From: JADGRB01 sp963835825
GTDB lineage: Bacteria > Myxococcota_A > Polyangia > Fen-1088
Reading direction: 5' to 3'
Assembly: GCA_963835825.1 (NCBI GenBank)
Contig: CAWIGZ010000002.1
Coordinates: 186,001-250,000 of the forward strand
Length of the DNA: 64,000 bases
This document shows, one piece after another, positions 1-9,670 of this stretch. Under the pieces are notes generated by a model that saw only the letters and a program-made list of their open reading frames with translations, did no database searches and was not told where the DNA came from. A program made the position numbers and the translations under genes. Within the stretch, counting starts at the first letter, position 1, and every line of letters begins with the position of its first letter.

Positions 1-2
1 CA

Positions 3-1799
3 TTTGGGACCGGCGGCGTCTCGACCGGGAGCGGCGGGTCGAGCGTCATCACGCCGACCGGCTGCAACGGCCCCTGCACCGACTTCGAGCCGACGGCCAG
101 CAACCCCAATCCGATCTTCCAGGTGGGCGTCCCCACCGACGTGACGGGCATGTTCGGAAACCCGAGCGGTTCCGGTCCGTGCGTCACCGAGCCCGAGGAG
201 GGATCCCTGTTTCCGGACAACTGGCTACCGCCTCGGGTGCACGTTCCGGGGAACAGCGGCTACTTGAAGATCACCTTCCACGCCGACATGGAATCGACGG
301 ATCTGGTCGCCTATGCGCAGGGCGACAGCTGGGCGCTGCCGAAACCGATCTGGCAAAATCTCGCCGCCCATATCAACGAGCAAAACATCACCGTGACCGT
401 TCAGACCCCGAGCGGTGGCGCGACCAGCGTGAACTTTCAGATCGCACCCGTCGGCGCCGGCGGCAGCATGGTGTTCTGGTCGATGGATCCGATGGCGGTC
501 GGCAAGGATCTCTCCACCGTCACGAACCTGACCACGATCAAGAACGATTCATTCCTCGACGGGTTCACCGTCGGTGACGACTCGACGCTCTTTCAATCGA
601 GCGGGACGCCGGCCCTCGCGATCACGGACGTGAAGCAGCAGGTCGCGAAGCAGGACGGCTCTACGCAGGCGTCCCACTGCATCGGCTGCCACGTAGGGAC
701 GCCGGACGGAAACTACGTCGGGTTCGTCGATGGGTGGCCGTGGGGAGGCGCGTTTGCCAACATCCAGGCGAGCACCAAGGGGCAGACCATCCCCACCTAC
801 GCAGGTGCGAGTTGCACGAACTGGAACACCTGCACCGGTTCGCGCACTTACGTCCAGTACCCCTGGATGGGCGGAATGGCCTTCTCGCAGGCTCACTGGT
901 CGACGGGCGACCAGATCGCGATCGTCGCCGCGCAGATGCCGACCAGCGATCTGACGATGCCCTGGAACACCGACGACTACCAACTGGGCAACCTCGTCTG
1001 GGTAGACACCGAGTCCTCGGCGATCACGATGAACAACGGGCAGCCGTTCCCCACGCGCGGCGCGGCCTTCGATTACATGCAGCACACGGGAGATCTCGGG
1101 GGGGTCGCCTTCCCTACCTGGAGCAACGACGGCACCACGATCGTTTACTCCTCGACCCCGGTGGGCTGCTCCGGACAAAACTGCACACCGGGTGACAAGG
1201 ACGGGCGTCTGAACGTGGGGCATACCGATCTCTACTCAGTTCAGTACAACAACCGCGCTGGCGGCGCGGCTACGTTGGTCCCGGGCGGATCGTCGTCGGC
1301 TCTCGAGGAGTACTATCCGGCGTTCGCGCCGGACGATTCGATGCTGGCTTTCACGGCGGTCCAGGCGGGACAGGTCATGTACGCCAATCCGATCGCCGAG
1401 CTCTACGTGACTCCGTTCGCGACTCCGTCCGGCCTGTCGGGCGCTCAGGCGATTCGCCTCAACGCCAACGATCCGCCGAAATGCACCGGTCTCGCGAGCC
1501 CCGGGATCAACAATCACTGGGCCAAGTGGTCTCCGACCGTCGGAAGCGCCAACAACAAGAGTTACTACTGGTTGATCTTCTCGTCGAACCGATACAACCC
1601 GAAGCAGATGACGGTGACGAACGGCACCATGACGAACACCGTTTACGTCTCGCAGCTCTACATGACGGCGATCGTCAAAAACGAGCTCGGGTACAGCACC
1701 TATCCGGCGATCTATCTCTACAATCAGCCGGCCAACCGCCTCAACACCACCCCCGCGTGGCAAGACTTCAACATCCCGATCGTCATCGACAAGCCGTAG
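3..1799 (+). CDS. Heme-binding (CxxCH) beta-propeller-like secreted protein, 5' end missing
   Basis: The reading frame is open to the left edge, so the N-terminus lies outside the window; an ATG at 123 is internal. The visible start is a Gly/Ser/Thr-rich linker followed by a Cys pair, as in lipoproteins just after the lipid-anchored region. One cytochrome c heme-attachment motif, CIGCH, is encoded at about 678-692. The C-terminal half has TolB/WD40-like blades (FPTWSNDGTTIVYSS, YYPAFAPDDSMLAFT, HWAKWSPT) expected to form a propeller. I infer an envelope or periplasmic redox or binding protein; no substrate can be named. Its stop overlaps the probable start of the downstream beta-mannosidase, so the two may be co-transcribed. 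It could instead be a carbohydrate-surface protein with an accessory heme. Confidence 0.6.
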   Translation, partial: FGTGGVSTGSGGSSVITPTGCNGPCTDFEPTASNPNPIFQVGVPTDVTGMFGNPSGSGPCVTEPEEGSLFPDNWLPPRVHVPGNSGYLKITFHADMESTDLVAYAQGDSWALPKPIWQNLAAHINEQNITVTVQTPSGGATSVNFQIAPVGAGGSMVFWSMDPMAVGKDLSTVTNLTTIKNDSFLDGFTVGDDSTLFQSSGTPALAITDVKQQVAKQDGSTQASHCIGCHVGTPDGNYVGFVDGWPWGGAFANIQASTKGQTIPTYAGASCTNWNTCTGSRTYVQYPWMGGMAFSQAHWSTGDQIAIVAAQMPTSDLTMPWNTDDYQLGNLVWVDTESSAITMNNGQPFPTRGAAFDYMQHTGDLGGVAFPTWSNDGTTIVYSSTPVGCSGQNCTPGDKDGRLNVGHTDLYSVQYNNRAGGAATLVPGGSSSALEEYYPAFAPDDSMLAFTAVQAGQVMYANPIAELYVTPFATPSGLSGAQAIRLNANDPPKCTGLASPGINNHWAKWSPTVGSANNKSYYWLIFSSNRYNPKQMTVTNGTMTNTVYVSQLYMTAIVKNELGYSTYPAIYLYNQPANRLNTTPAWQDFNIPIVIDKP

Positions 1800-4419
1800 C
1801 GCTGGCGATCTTCGCGGCGATCGCCCTGTCGATCGCCGCGCCGGCGCGTGCACCCGAGGCCTCGACCAGGCGAGGCCAACAGGCCCTCCCGCAGATGGAT
1901 CTCGGTCAGACGCTCGCTTTCGGTCCCTGGTCGTTGCGGGCGGTGAACGGACCGGCCGGGTTCGGGGATTGGATCCCGGCCGAGGTGCCCGGGTGCGTCC
2001 ACACCGATCTCCTGCGGGCCGGGAAGATCCCCGACCCGTTCTACGGCACCAACGAAAAGGCGCTGCAGTGGATCGAGCACACCGACTGGGAGTACCGGTC
2101 GACGTTCGTCGCCGGCGCGGTGCTGCTCGGGCGTGACCGGATCGAGATCGTGTTCCAGGGGCTCGACACCTTCGCGGACGTGTCGGTCAACGGGACGCGG
2201 GTGCTGTCGGCGGACAACATGTTTCGCTCCTGGCGCGCCGACATCAAGCCGCGGGTGGTCGCCGGCACGAACACCGTGGTCGTGCACTTCCGCTCGCCGA
2301 TCGCGGCGACCAAGCCGGCCTACGATCGGCTCGGCTACACGCTGCCGGCGGTGAACGATCAGGCGCCCCAGATGGTCTCGATGTTCGCCCGCAAGGCGCC
2401 CTACCACTACGGCTGGGACTGGGGGCCGCGCTTCGTCACCAGCGGCATCTGGCGTCCGGCGGCGATCGAGGCCTGGGACGTGGCGCGGCTCGACGACGTG
2501 CAGGTCTACCAGCGCGCGCTCGACGACGCGCGGGCGCGGCTGGAGGTGGCGGCGGTGGTGACGGCGACCACGGCCGGGCGGGCGCGGGTGACGGTGGCGC
2601 TGCCGGGCGGGCCGGAGCTGGGGGCCGCCGACAAGGTGCTGGCGCGCGGACGCAACGAGATCCGGCTGGAGGTCGTCATCGACAAGCCGGAGCGCTGGTG
2701 GCCGAACGGTCTCGGCGCGCAGAAGCTCTACACGCTGGAGACGTCGCTGGCGGTCGACGGGGTGACGCGCGGGCGCGCGGCAGACGCGCGATCGGGCTGC
2801 GCACGCTGGAGGTGGTGAACCGGCACGACGCCGGCGGCAAGAGCTTCACGGTCATGGTCAACGGCGCGCCCGTCTTCATGAAGGGGGCCAACTGGATCCC
2901 CGCCGACAGCTTCGTCACCCGCGTGACCGAGGACAGGTACCGCTTCCTGCTGCAGTCGGCGGCCAGCGCCCACATGAACATGGTCCGCGTCTGGGGCGGC
3001 GGGATCTACGAGGACGACCGCTTCTACGCGACTCTGCGACGAGCTGGGCTTGCTGGTCTGGCAGGACTTCATGTTCGCCTGCTCGATGTACCCGGGCGAC
3101 GCGGCGTTCGTCGAAAACGTGCGCCAGGAGGCGGTGGAGAACGTGCGCCGCCTGCGCAATCACCCGTCGCTGGCGCTGTGGGCGGGCAACAACGAGATCG
3201 AGGCGGCCTGGCAGCAGTGGGGATGGCCGGCCAGGTTCCACCTCGGCAAGGCGGCGCAGGCGACGATCTGGAACGACTACAAGCGCCTCTTTCACGAGGT
3301 GCTGCCGCGGGTGGTGGCCGCCGAAGATCCGGGGCGCTTCTACACGCGCTCGACCCCCAGCGCGAACGAGGACGGCGTGGCGCCCGGCAAGATGGGCTGG
3401 GGCGACATGCACTACTGGGGCGTGTGGCACGCCGAGGCGCCGTACGAGGCCTATGCCGACAACATCTCGCGCTTCATGAGCGAGTACGGGTTCCAGTCGT
3501 TCCCCACGCTGCCGAGCGTGGCGCGCTACGCGCCGCCATCGCAGTGGCGCATCGATTCGCCGGTGATGCTGTCGCACCAGCGCCACCCGCGCGGCAACGC
3601 GCTGGTGCGGACCTACATGGATCGCGACTTCCGCGCCCCCAAGGACTTCGGGGCGTTTCTCTACCTCTCGCCAGGTCCTGCAGGCCAACGTCATCCAGTT
3701 CGGCGCCGAGGCCCACCGCCGCCGCATGCCGTACAACATGGGGAGCCTCTACTGGCAGCTCGACGACTGCTGGCCGGTGGCCTCCTGGTCCAGCATCGAC
3801 TACTACGGGACGCTGGAAGGCGCTGCAGTACGCCGCGCGGCGGTTCTTCGCGCCGGTGCTGGTGTCGCCCGTCGATGAGAACGGGACGTTGCGCGTCTAC
3901 CTGGTCTCGGATCGGCGGACCGATCTGCCCGCCCACCTGACCTTGCGCCTGGTCGATCTCGACGGCGGCGGCGATCGCTGGCGGTTCGAGCGCGACGTCA
4001 CCGTCAAGGCGCTGGCCAGCGCGGCGCAGTTCTCGGCCGCCAGGCGCGACATCCTCAAGGGCGTCGACCCCAGCCACGTCGTGCTGGTCGCCGAGCTGAC
4101 CGCGGGCGGGGTCCCGGTGGGTCGCAACCTGTTTTACTTCCGGAAGACGCGCGATCTGGCGCTGCCGTCGCCGGAGCTCGCGGTCGCCGTCACGCCGCAT
4201 CGGATCGGCGCCACGGTGAAGGTGACGGCGCGGCGGTTCGCGCGCGCGGTCTGGCTGTCGACGCCCGACGGTGACGGGGCCTTCTCGGACAACTTCTTCG
4301 ATCTTTTGCCCGGGGAGACCGAGACCGTCGAGTGGACGCCGGCGCCGGGCGCCCGCCCGGGCGGGGCCGAGCGGCTGTCGTCGGCGCTGCACGCGATGAC
4401 CGTCCGCGATACATACTGA
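1757..4419 (+). CDS. Beta-mannosidase, glycoside hydrolase family 2 (frameshifted)
   Basis: This enzyme removes terminal beta-mannose residues from mannan oligosaccharides. A GTG at 1757 gives a basic n-region and a hydrophobic stretch ending APARA, a plausible signal peptide; it overlaps the upstream gene by 43 bases. The GH2 domains follow in order: N-terminal jelly roll (PGCVHTDLL, YHYGWDWGPRF), immunoglobulin-like domain, then TIM barrel with the acid/base Glu in AGNNEIEA and the nucleophile Glu in FMSEYGFQS. The coding frame changes near 2790, 3035, 3675 and 3820. Removing one base at each site restores family-typical sequence (for example RIGLRTLEVV, CDELGLLVWQDFMF, WKALQYAARRFF), so these look like sequence errors rather than decay. 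About 885 residues in total, normal for the family. It sits with GH3 and GH5 genes, which supports a mannan-use role. Confidence 0.85.
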
Positions 4420-4422
4420 GGC

Positions 4423-5355
4423 GTGGCGTACCGGATCAAGAAGAAGGAAGAGGTCGTCGAGGCGGTGCGCCGGATCGTGCGCGAGCAGCTCCGCAGCGCC
4501 ATCCGGGTGGCCCGCGATCGCAAGCGCGATCAAGAAGAGCGCGTGCACGAGGTGCGGACCCGGCTCAAGCGCTCGCGCGCGGCGTTGGCCCTCATCCGCA
4601 AGGAGGCGGGGAGCAAAGGCAAGCGCGACGATCGGCGCCTCCGGGACGCGGGTCGCTTGCTGGCCCGCCCGCGCGATCTCGCCGTGCAGGCGCACACCTT
4701 CCGGGTGCTGGGGACGCGGCTGCAGTCGGAGCTGCCGGCGCGCCTGCTGGCCCGGCTGTCGGCGGCCGAGCGGCAGATCCGCCGCGCGCTCGAGCCTGAC
4801 GAGGTCGAGCGCGACCTGAAGCGGGCGGCCCGGGCGCTGCGACGGCTGCGCCGCGAGCTCTCGGCGTGGGGGGTCGACCACGGCCGGCGCGCGATCGGGA
4901 AAGGCGTGACCCGCACCTACCGCAACGGTCTGGCGACGTTGAATGCGGCGCGCGCGCAGCGGACGCCCAAGCGATTCCACGCCTGGCGCAAGCAGGTCAA
5001 GGCGCTCTCCTACGAGCTGCGCATCATCGCCGCCGCGGTCCCGGAGCTGACCACCACCATGATGCCGAAGGTCGAGCGGCTGGGCGAGATCCTGGGCCAG
5101 ATCCACGACCTCGACTGCGTCAAGGCGACCGCCCGGCTGCATCCGCGCTGGTTCGGCCGCGCCGCCGACGGCGAGGCGGTGCTGGCCGCCGTCGACCAGC
5201 GGCGGGCCGAGCTGGAGCACGAGGCGTTGACCCTGTCCGACAGCGTGTTCGCGGGACGGGCGCGCGACGTGCGCGCGCTGGTCGAGACCGGCTGGAAGAT
5301 CTGGCGCCAGGGACCGCCCCCGGACGTCGCGGCCGAAGAAGCGCACCGCGGCTAG
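4423..5355 (+). CDS. CHAD domain protein
   Basis: A 310-residue protein made almost wholly of a conserved histidine alpha-helical (CHAD) domain. The signature basic helices are present: VHEVRTRLKRSRAAL near residue 43 and FHAWRKQVKALSYELR near residue 185, with H-D in the IHDLDCVK helix. CHAD domains bind inorganic polyphosphate and localise to polyphosphate granules; here it stands alone, without the CYTH triphosphatase domain often fused to it. The start is a GTG only three bases after the stop of the beta-mannosidase, and the next gene begins seven bases after its stop, so it lies in a tight co-directional run. No signal peptide is seen, which fits a cytoplasmic role. The link with polysaccharide genes is unexplained. 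Confidence 0.82.
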   Translation: MAYRIKKKEEVVEAVRRIVREQLRSAIRVARDRKRDQEERVHEVRTRLKRSRAALALIRKEAGSKGKRDDRRLRDAGRLLARPRDLAVQAHTFRVLGTRLQSELPARLLARLSAAERQIRRALEPDEVERDLKRAARALRRLRRELSAWGVDHGRRAIGKGVTRTYRNGLATLNAARAQRTPKRFHAWRKQVKALSYELRIIAAAVPELTTTMMPKVERLGEILGQIHDLDCVKATARLHPRWFGRAADGEAVLAAVDQRRAELEHEALTLSDSVFAGRARDVRALVETGWKIWRQGPPPDVAAEEAHRG

Positions 5356-5361
5356 AGCTCC

Positions 5362-7422
5362 ATGCCGTCGCCCGGAATACGTGCCGGTCTCGTCGCGTCG
5401 CTGATCGCCAGCTCGGTCGCCGGCTGTTCCGGCGCGGCGGGCGTCTCGCGGCGGCCGCCGACGGTGAACGAAGCGGAAGTCTCCCCGCAGCGCGCCGGCT
5501 ATCGCGACGGTCATGCCCGCCCGCGGGCGCTGGCGTTCAATCGCGACGACGGCCTTCTTTACGTCGCGCTGTCGACGGCCGACCAGGTGGCGGTGGTCGA
5601 TCCCTCTTCGTCTCCGCCGCGCCTGCTGGGCAAGGTCGACGCCTGCCGGTTCCCGGACGCTGTCGCGGCCTCGCCGAAGGGGGGCGCGCTGGTCGGCTGC
5701 CGGTTCGAGCCGGGGCTGGTGCGCATCAGCGGCGACGCCGCCCGTGGCTTTCGCGCTTCACGGCTGGCCGCCGCGCTGCCGGCGGGCGCACGCGGGGTGG
5801 TGGTGGCGCCGGCCGGGGACCTGGCCTACGTAGCGTCGCCGCCGCTGCGCGGGATCGTCGTGGTGGCGCTCGACGACGGTCGCGTGGTGCAGACGGTGCC
5901 GACGGGGATCTCGCCGCGGGCGTTGCGTCTGGTGCCGGACGGCGGCTGGCCGGGGCGTCACGGTCCGCTCCTGGTGGTGAGCAACTTCATCGACCACACG
6001 GTCACCCTGCATCCGGTCGGCGCCGACGGCAGGCTCGCGGCCGCCGCGCAGACGATCCGGACCGAGGCGCCGGTGCTCGACGTGGTCGTGACCGGTGGCG
6101 AGGGGCCGGGGCTGTTGCTCTTCACGCACGAGGATCGGCCGGTCTCCCGGGCGCGCGGCCCGGTCGAGGGGCTCGACAGCGGCGTCATCCGGCTGGCGGC
6201 GCGCGGCGCTCTGCGGGACGGGCGCCTGGTCGATGATCCGGGGCCGGGGCGCCGGCCGTTCGTGAATCTGGGCGATCGGGCAGAGCCGGTCATCGAGCTC
6301 GCCGGGGCGGCGGTGTCGATGGAGAGCCCCCTGGCTGTCGGCCGCTTGGCCATCGCCGGCGCGGGGAGCGACAACCTGCTGCTCCTGGGCGGCGACCTGG
6401 TGGCCGGGACCGAGCTCTCCGCCGCGGTCGCCGTCCCCGTAGGCGCCAACCCCACCGCGGTCGCCGCGCTGCCGGGCGAGCGGTTCGTCACCGCCGACCG
6501 GCTGAGCGACACGCTGACGTTCGTCTCGCTCGGCGGGGCGCCGGGCGTCGAGGCGACGCTGGTGGTCGGCACCCCCGCGCGTCCCTCGCCGGCGGAGCGC
6601 GGCGAGCTGCTCTTCTACAGCCGCGCGCTGGTTCCCCACAACGTGGCCTCCGGCGCGCTGTCGCTCTACACCTGCGCCGCCTGCCACGACGACGGACACA
6701 TCGACGGGCGCTTGCACCCGGCCAAGCAGAACCGGTTCTTCTCGACGACGCTGACCTGCCGCGGGCTGGCGACGACCGCGCCCTTCCTGCGGCTCGGAAA
6801 TCAAGCGACGCTCGACGTCTTCGCCGACAACATCGTCTCCACCCACGCGCAGGGGGCCGAGCGCGATCCGACCCACTTCGCCGACTATTCCGTGACCTTC
6901 AGGGTCTGGGACGAACAGCGCCCGGCCGACGTGACGTTGTCGCCGGCGGAGCTGCGCACGGCGCTGGCGCGCTACATGGAACGGATTCCGCCCGAGCCGT
7001 CACCCTTCGTCGCCGCGGGCGCCGGCGCGCTGTCGGCCGAGGCGCGCCGCGGGTTGGCGATCTTCCGGGACCGCTGCGCGGGGTGCCACCAGCTGGTCGG
7101 CTCGAGCGCGCTTCGCGATCGCATCGATGCGGCGGCGCTGGAGGGGCGGCTGCTCGCCGGTCAGGTCGCGCTGACGTCACCCGGCCGCTACGCGGTCGGG
7201 ACGCCGATCCTGGGCGAAGGGGGGAACAACCCGCCGTCGCTGCGCGGCGTGTGGGACGCGGCGCCCTACTTCAGCGACGGCAGCGCCCGCACGCTGGAGG
7301 AGGCGCTCCGCCGGACCGATCCGGGCGCGGCCGCCGTCCACGCGCCGGCCAACGCCGCCCGGCCGCCGGCCTTTTCAGCCGACGAGCAGACGGCGCTGCT
7401 GGCGTTGCTGCGCTCGTTGTGA
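5362..7422 (+). CDS. Lipoprotein with YVTN-like beta-propeller and two cytochrome c motifs
   Basis: A 686-residue protein. A lipoprotein signal peptide is seen (ASSVAGC, lipobox Cys at about residue 22). Residues 45-380 show repeated propeller strands (LAFNRDDGLLYVALS, GDLAYVASPPLRGIVVVAL, LLVVSNFIDHTVTL) of YVTN/lactonase type. The C-terminal third has two heme-attachment motifs, CAACH at 438-442 and CAGCH at 572-576, arranged as in the MauG/di-heme cytochrome c peroxidase superfamily. I infer an outer-envelope electron-transfer or peroxidase-type protein. It resembles the partial heme protein at the left edge in pairing a propeller with c-type heme, but has two hemes. No frameshift is apparent. 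Substrate unknown. Confidence 0.75.
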   Translation: MPSPGIRAGLVASLIASSVAGCSGAAGVSRRPPTVNEAEVSPQRAGYRDGHARPRALAFNRDDGLLYVALSTADQVAVVDPSSSPPRLLGKVDACRFPDAVAASPKGGALVGCRFEPGLVRISGDAARGFRASRLAAALPAGARGVVVAPAGDLAYVASPPLRGIVVVALDDGRVVQTVPTGISPRALRLVPDGGWPGRHGPLLVVSNFIDHTVTLHPVGADGRLAAAAQTIRTEAPVLDVVVTGGEGPGLLLFTHEDRPVSRARGPVEGLDSGVIRLAARGALRDGRLVDDPGPGRRPFVNLGDRAEPVIELAGAAVSMESPLAVGRLAIAGAGSDNLLLLGGDLVAGTELSAAVAVPVGANPTAVAALPGERFVTADRLSDTLTFVSLGGAPGVEATLVVGTPARPSPAERGELLFYSRALVPHNVASGALSLYTCAACHDDGHIDGRLHPAKQNRFFSTTLTCRGLATTAPFLRLGNQATLDVFADNIVSTHAQGAERDPTHFADYSVTFRVWDEQRPADVTLSPAELRTALARYMERIPPEPSPFVAAGAGALSAEARRGLAIFRDRCAGCHQLVGSSALRDRIDAAALEGRLLAGQVALTSPGRYAVGTPILGEGGNNPPSLRGVWDAAPYFSDGSARTLEEALRRTDPGAAAVHAPANAARPPAFSADEQTALLALLRSL

Positions 7423-7438
7423 GCGCCGCGGTTGCGGC

Positions 7439-7636
7439 CTACCAGCCGCCGCCGGCGGGAGCCGCGCCCTTGTCGGCCTTGTCCGCCTTCTTGTCTGACT
7501 TCTTGTCCTTCTTCTTGTCTTTCGTGCCCGACTTGTCGCCCTTGGCGCTGTCGCCGGCCGGCGCCTGATCGTCGGCCTTGACCGGAAGGGAAACCAGGAA
7601 CGAACCAGCCAGAATCGCCGCGAGGATCAACTTCAT
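7439..7636 (-). CDS. Small Lys/Asp-rich secreted protein
   Basis: A 65-residue protein. The ATG at 7636 is chosen over an upstream start because a clear AAGGAG ribosome-binding site lies about six bases before it. Residues 1-21 form a Sec signal peptide (MKLILAAILAGSFLVSLPVKA). The mature part is a low-complexity, highly charged run of K/D repeats (DKKKDKKSDKKADKADK) ending AAPAGGGW. Its function is not recognised; such tails are probably disordered. It is convergent with the upstream diheme gene, with only 16 bases between the two stop codons. Confidence 0.6.
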   Translation of the reverse strand: MKLILAAILAGSFLVSLPVKADDQAPAGDSAKGDKSGTKDKKKDKKSDKKADKADKGAAPAGGGW

Positions 7637-7767
7637 GGAGCTCTCCTTGTCGAGGGTTGCCTGCAGGCCCTTGTAAACCATTTCGCCGCCCGCTGCGAGG
7701 CGGCGATCGGCTTGACGACCCTAACGGTTGACTCTCTGAAGAGCCTTCACGGCCGCGCGGTCCTTGC

Positions 7768-9628
7768 TCACCAGGAGAGGCCGAAGCCGTACGCGAAGAG
7801 CGGATCGTAGTGCGGATCGCCGACGTTGATCGGGATCTGCGCCATGTCGCGGGGCCAGCTGCAGGGGAGCTTGCCGGTCGGCTTGACGGCGCCGGCGAGC
7901 ACGTCGGCGATCCCCGCCCCCTCGGTCCCCGGCAGCCAGGCCGCCACCAGCGCGCCGGCGCTGTCGACGAGGTCGCCCAGGATCAACGGACGCCCCGAGA
8001 GCAGCACGATCACCAGCGGCTTGCCGCTCCGCTTGGCGGCGTCGACGAGCGCGCGGTCTTCGGCGCCCAGCTCCAGCTTGTCCCGGTCGCCGCTCCCTTC
8101 GGCGTAGGGATCCTCGCCGACGACGACCACCACCACGTCCGCCTTTTCGGCGCCGGCGGCGTCCTTCGAGAAGTCGACGCGCCCCGCGCCCAGGACCTGC
8201 TCGAAGCCCTGGCGAATCGTCGTCCCCGGCGTGGTCGCGCCGCGGTGGCCCCGCCAGCCGACCGACCAGCCGCCGCACTGCACGCCGATGTCGTCGGCCC
8301 GGAAGCCGCAGAGGTGGACGCGGGCGCTGCTCGGCAGCGGCAGCACGTTCTTGTCGTTCTTCAGCACGACCAGGCTCTGCGCGACGGCCTGCCGGGCCAC
8401 CGCGCGATGCGCGGCCGAGCCGATCTGGGCGGTCAGCGCCGGGTCGGTGAACGGGCGCTCCCACAGCTTGAAGCGCACCTTCTGCTTCAGGATCCGCCGG
8501 ACGGCGTCGTCGACGCGGGCCATGGGGATGCGGCCGGCGGCCACCAGCTCTTTCATGTCGGTGACGAAGTCGGGGTAGTGGATCGGCACCATCACCATGT
8601 CGATGCCGGCGTTGATCGCCACCTCGACGTCCTGCTTGTAGTCGTCGGACATCTTGTCGATGGCGGCCCAGTCGGTGACCACGAACCCGCTGAACCCCAG
8701 CTCCCCCTTGAGGAGGTCGGTGAGGAGCCGCTTGTTGCCGTGCATCGGCACGTCGTTCCAGCTCGAGTAGGAGACCATCACGTTGCCGACGCCGGCCTTG
8801 ATGCAGGCGATGTACCCGGGGAGGTGGATCCGGCGCAGCTCCGCCTCGGTGACGCGCGTGTCCCCCTGGTCCATGCCGGCGAAGGTCCCGCCGTCGCCCA
8901 CGAAGTGCTTGGCCGAGGCGAGGACGGCGGTCCCGGGTTCCGAGTCTGGGGCGTCCTGAAGGCCGCGCACGGCCGCCGGCCCCAACAGCTCGGCCAGCTC
9001 GGGCGACTCGCCGTAGCTCTCGTAGGTGCGTCCCCAGCGCTCGTCGCGGGCGACCGCGATGCAGGGGGCGAACGCCCAGCGCGCGCCGGTGCCGGCCACC
9101 TCGCGGGCCGTCACCCGGGCCGCCTTCTGAACGAGGTCGGGACTGCGCGTGGCGCCGAGGCCGATGTCGTGCGGGAAGAGGACCGCGCCCCGGACGTCGC
9201 CGTCGCCGTGGACCGCGTCGACGCCGTAGATCATCGGGATGCCGAGCCGGGTCGACAGCGCCTGACTCTGGAAGCCGTCGATCATCTGGGCCCAGGTGAC
9301 CGGATCATTCGGCTTGGGGAGCGAGTCGCCACCCGAGAGCACCGAGCCCATGAAGACGTCGCGCACGGCCCGGCCGTCCTTGAGCGCCGTCTCGTCCGCC
9401 TGGGTCATCTGGCCGATCTTCTCGTCGAGCGTCATCTGGGCCAGCAGGGCTTCGACGTCGGGCGACCGCGTGCCGGCCCGGCGCATGGCCGCTAACCTCG
9501 GCGCCCGTCGACTGCGGAGAAGCCGAGCGGGGCGTCACGCAGGCGGCCGGGGCCAGGGCGGTTGCTGCGGCGGCGCCCAAAAACATTCGGCGCGTGGGGA
9601 CCAACGAGGAACGGGTGGGGTCGGACAC
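7768..9628 (-). CDS. Glycoside hydrolase family 3 beta-glucosidase/exo-glucanase (one frameshift)
   Basis: This enzyme releases glucose or other beta-linked residues from beta-glycans. The main frame covers the GH3 N-terminal barrel from MTLDEKIGQMTQ, the KHFVGDGG loop, and the nucleophile Asp in GFVVTDWAAID, then the C-terminal alpha/beta domain (VVVVVGEDPYAEGSGDR, ending FAYGFGLSW). The N-terminus lies in another frame upstream of about 9485: a GTG at 9628 starts a peptide with a twin-arginine motif TRRMFLG, a hydrophobic stretch and a Cys at LAPAAC. One extra base near 9475 joins the two. I infer export by the Tat system, perhaps as a lipoprotein. It is transcribed divergently from the GH5 mannanase, whose start is only about 42 bases away. 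Confidence 0.85.
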
Positions 9629-9670
9629 GAGAGCTGTGTAACATAACTCTCGAAGCCCGCAGAGGCTGTG

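Noticed and set aside
3691..5514. A 607-codon minus-strand open frame
   Set aside because: It is the antisense of the beta-mannosidase tail and the CHAD gene; its translation shows no domain and is rich in Arg, Pro and Gln.
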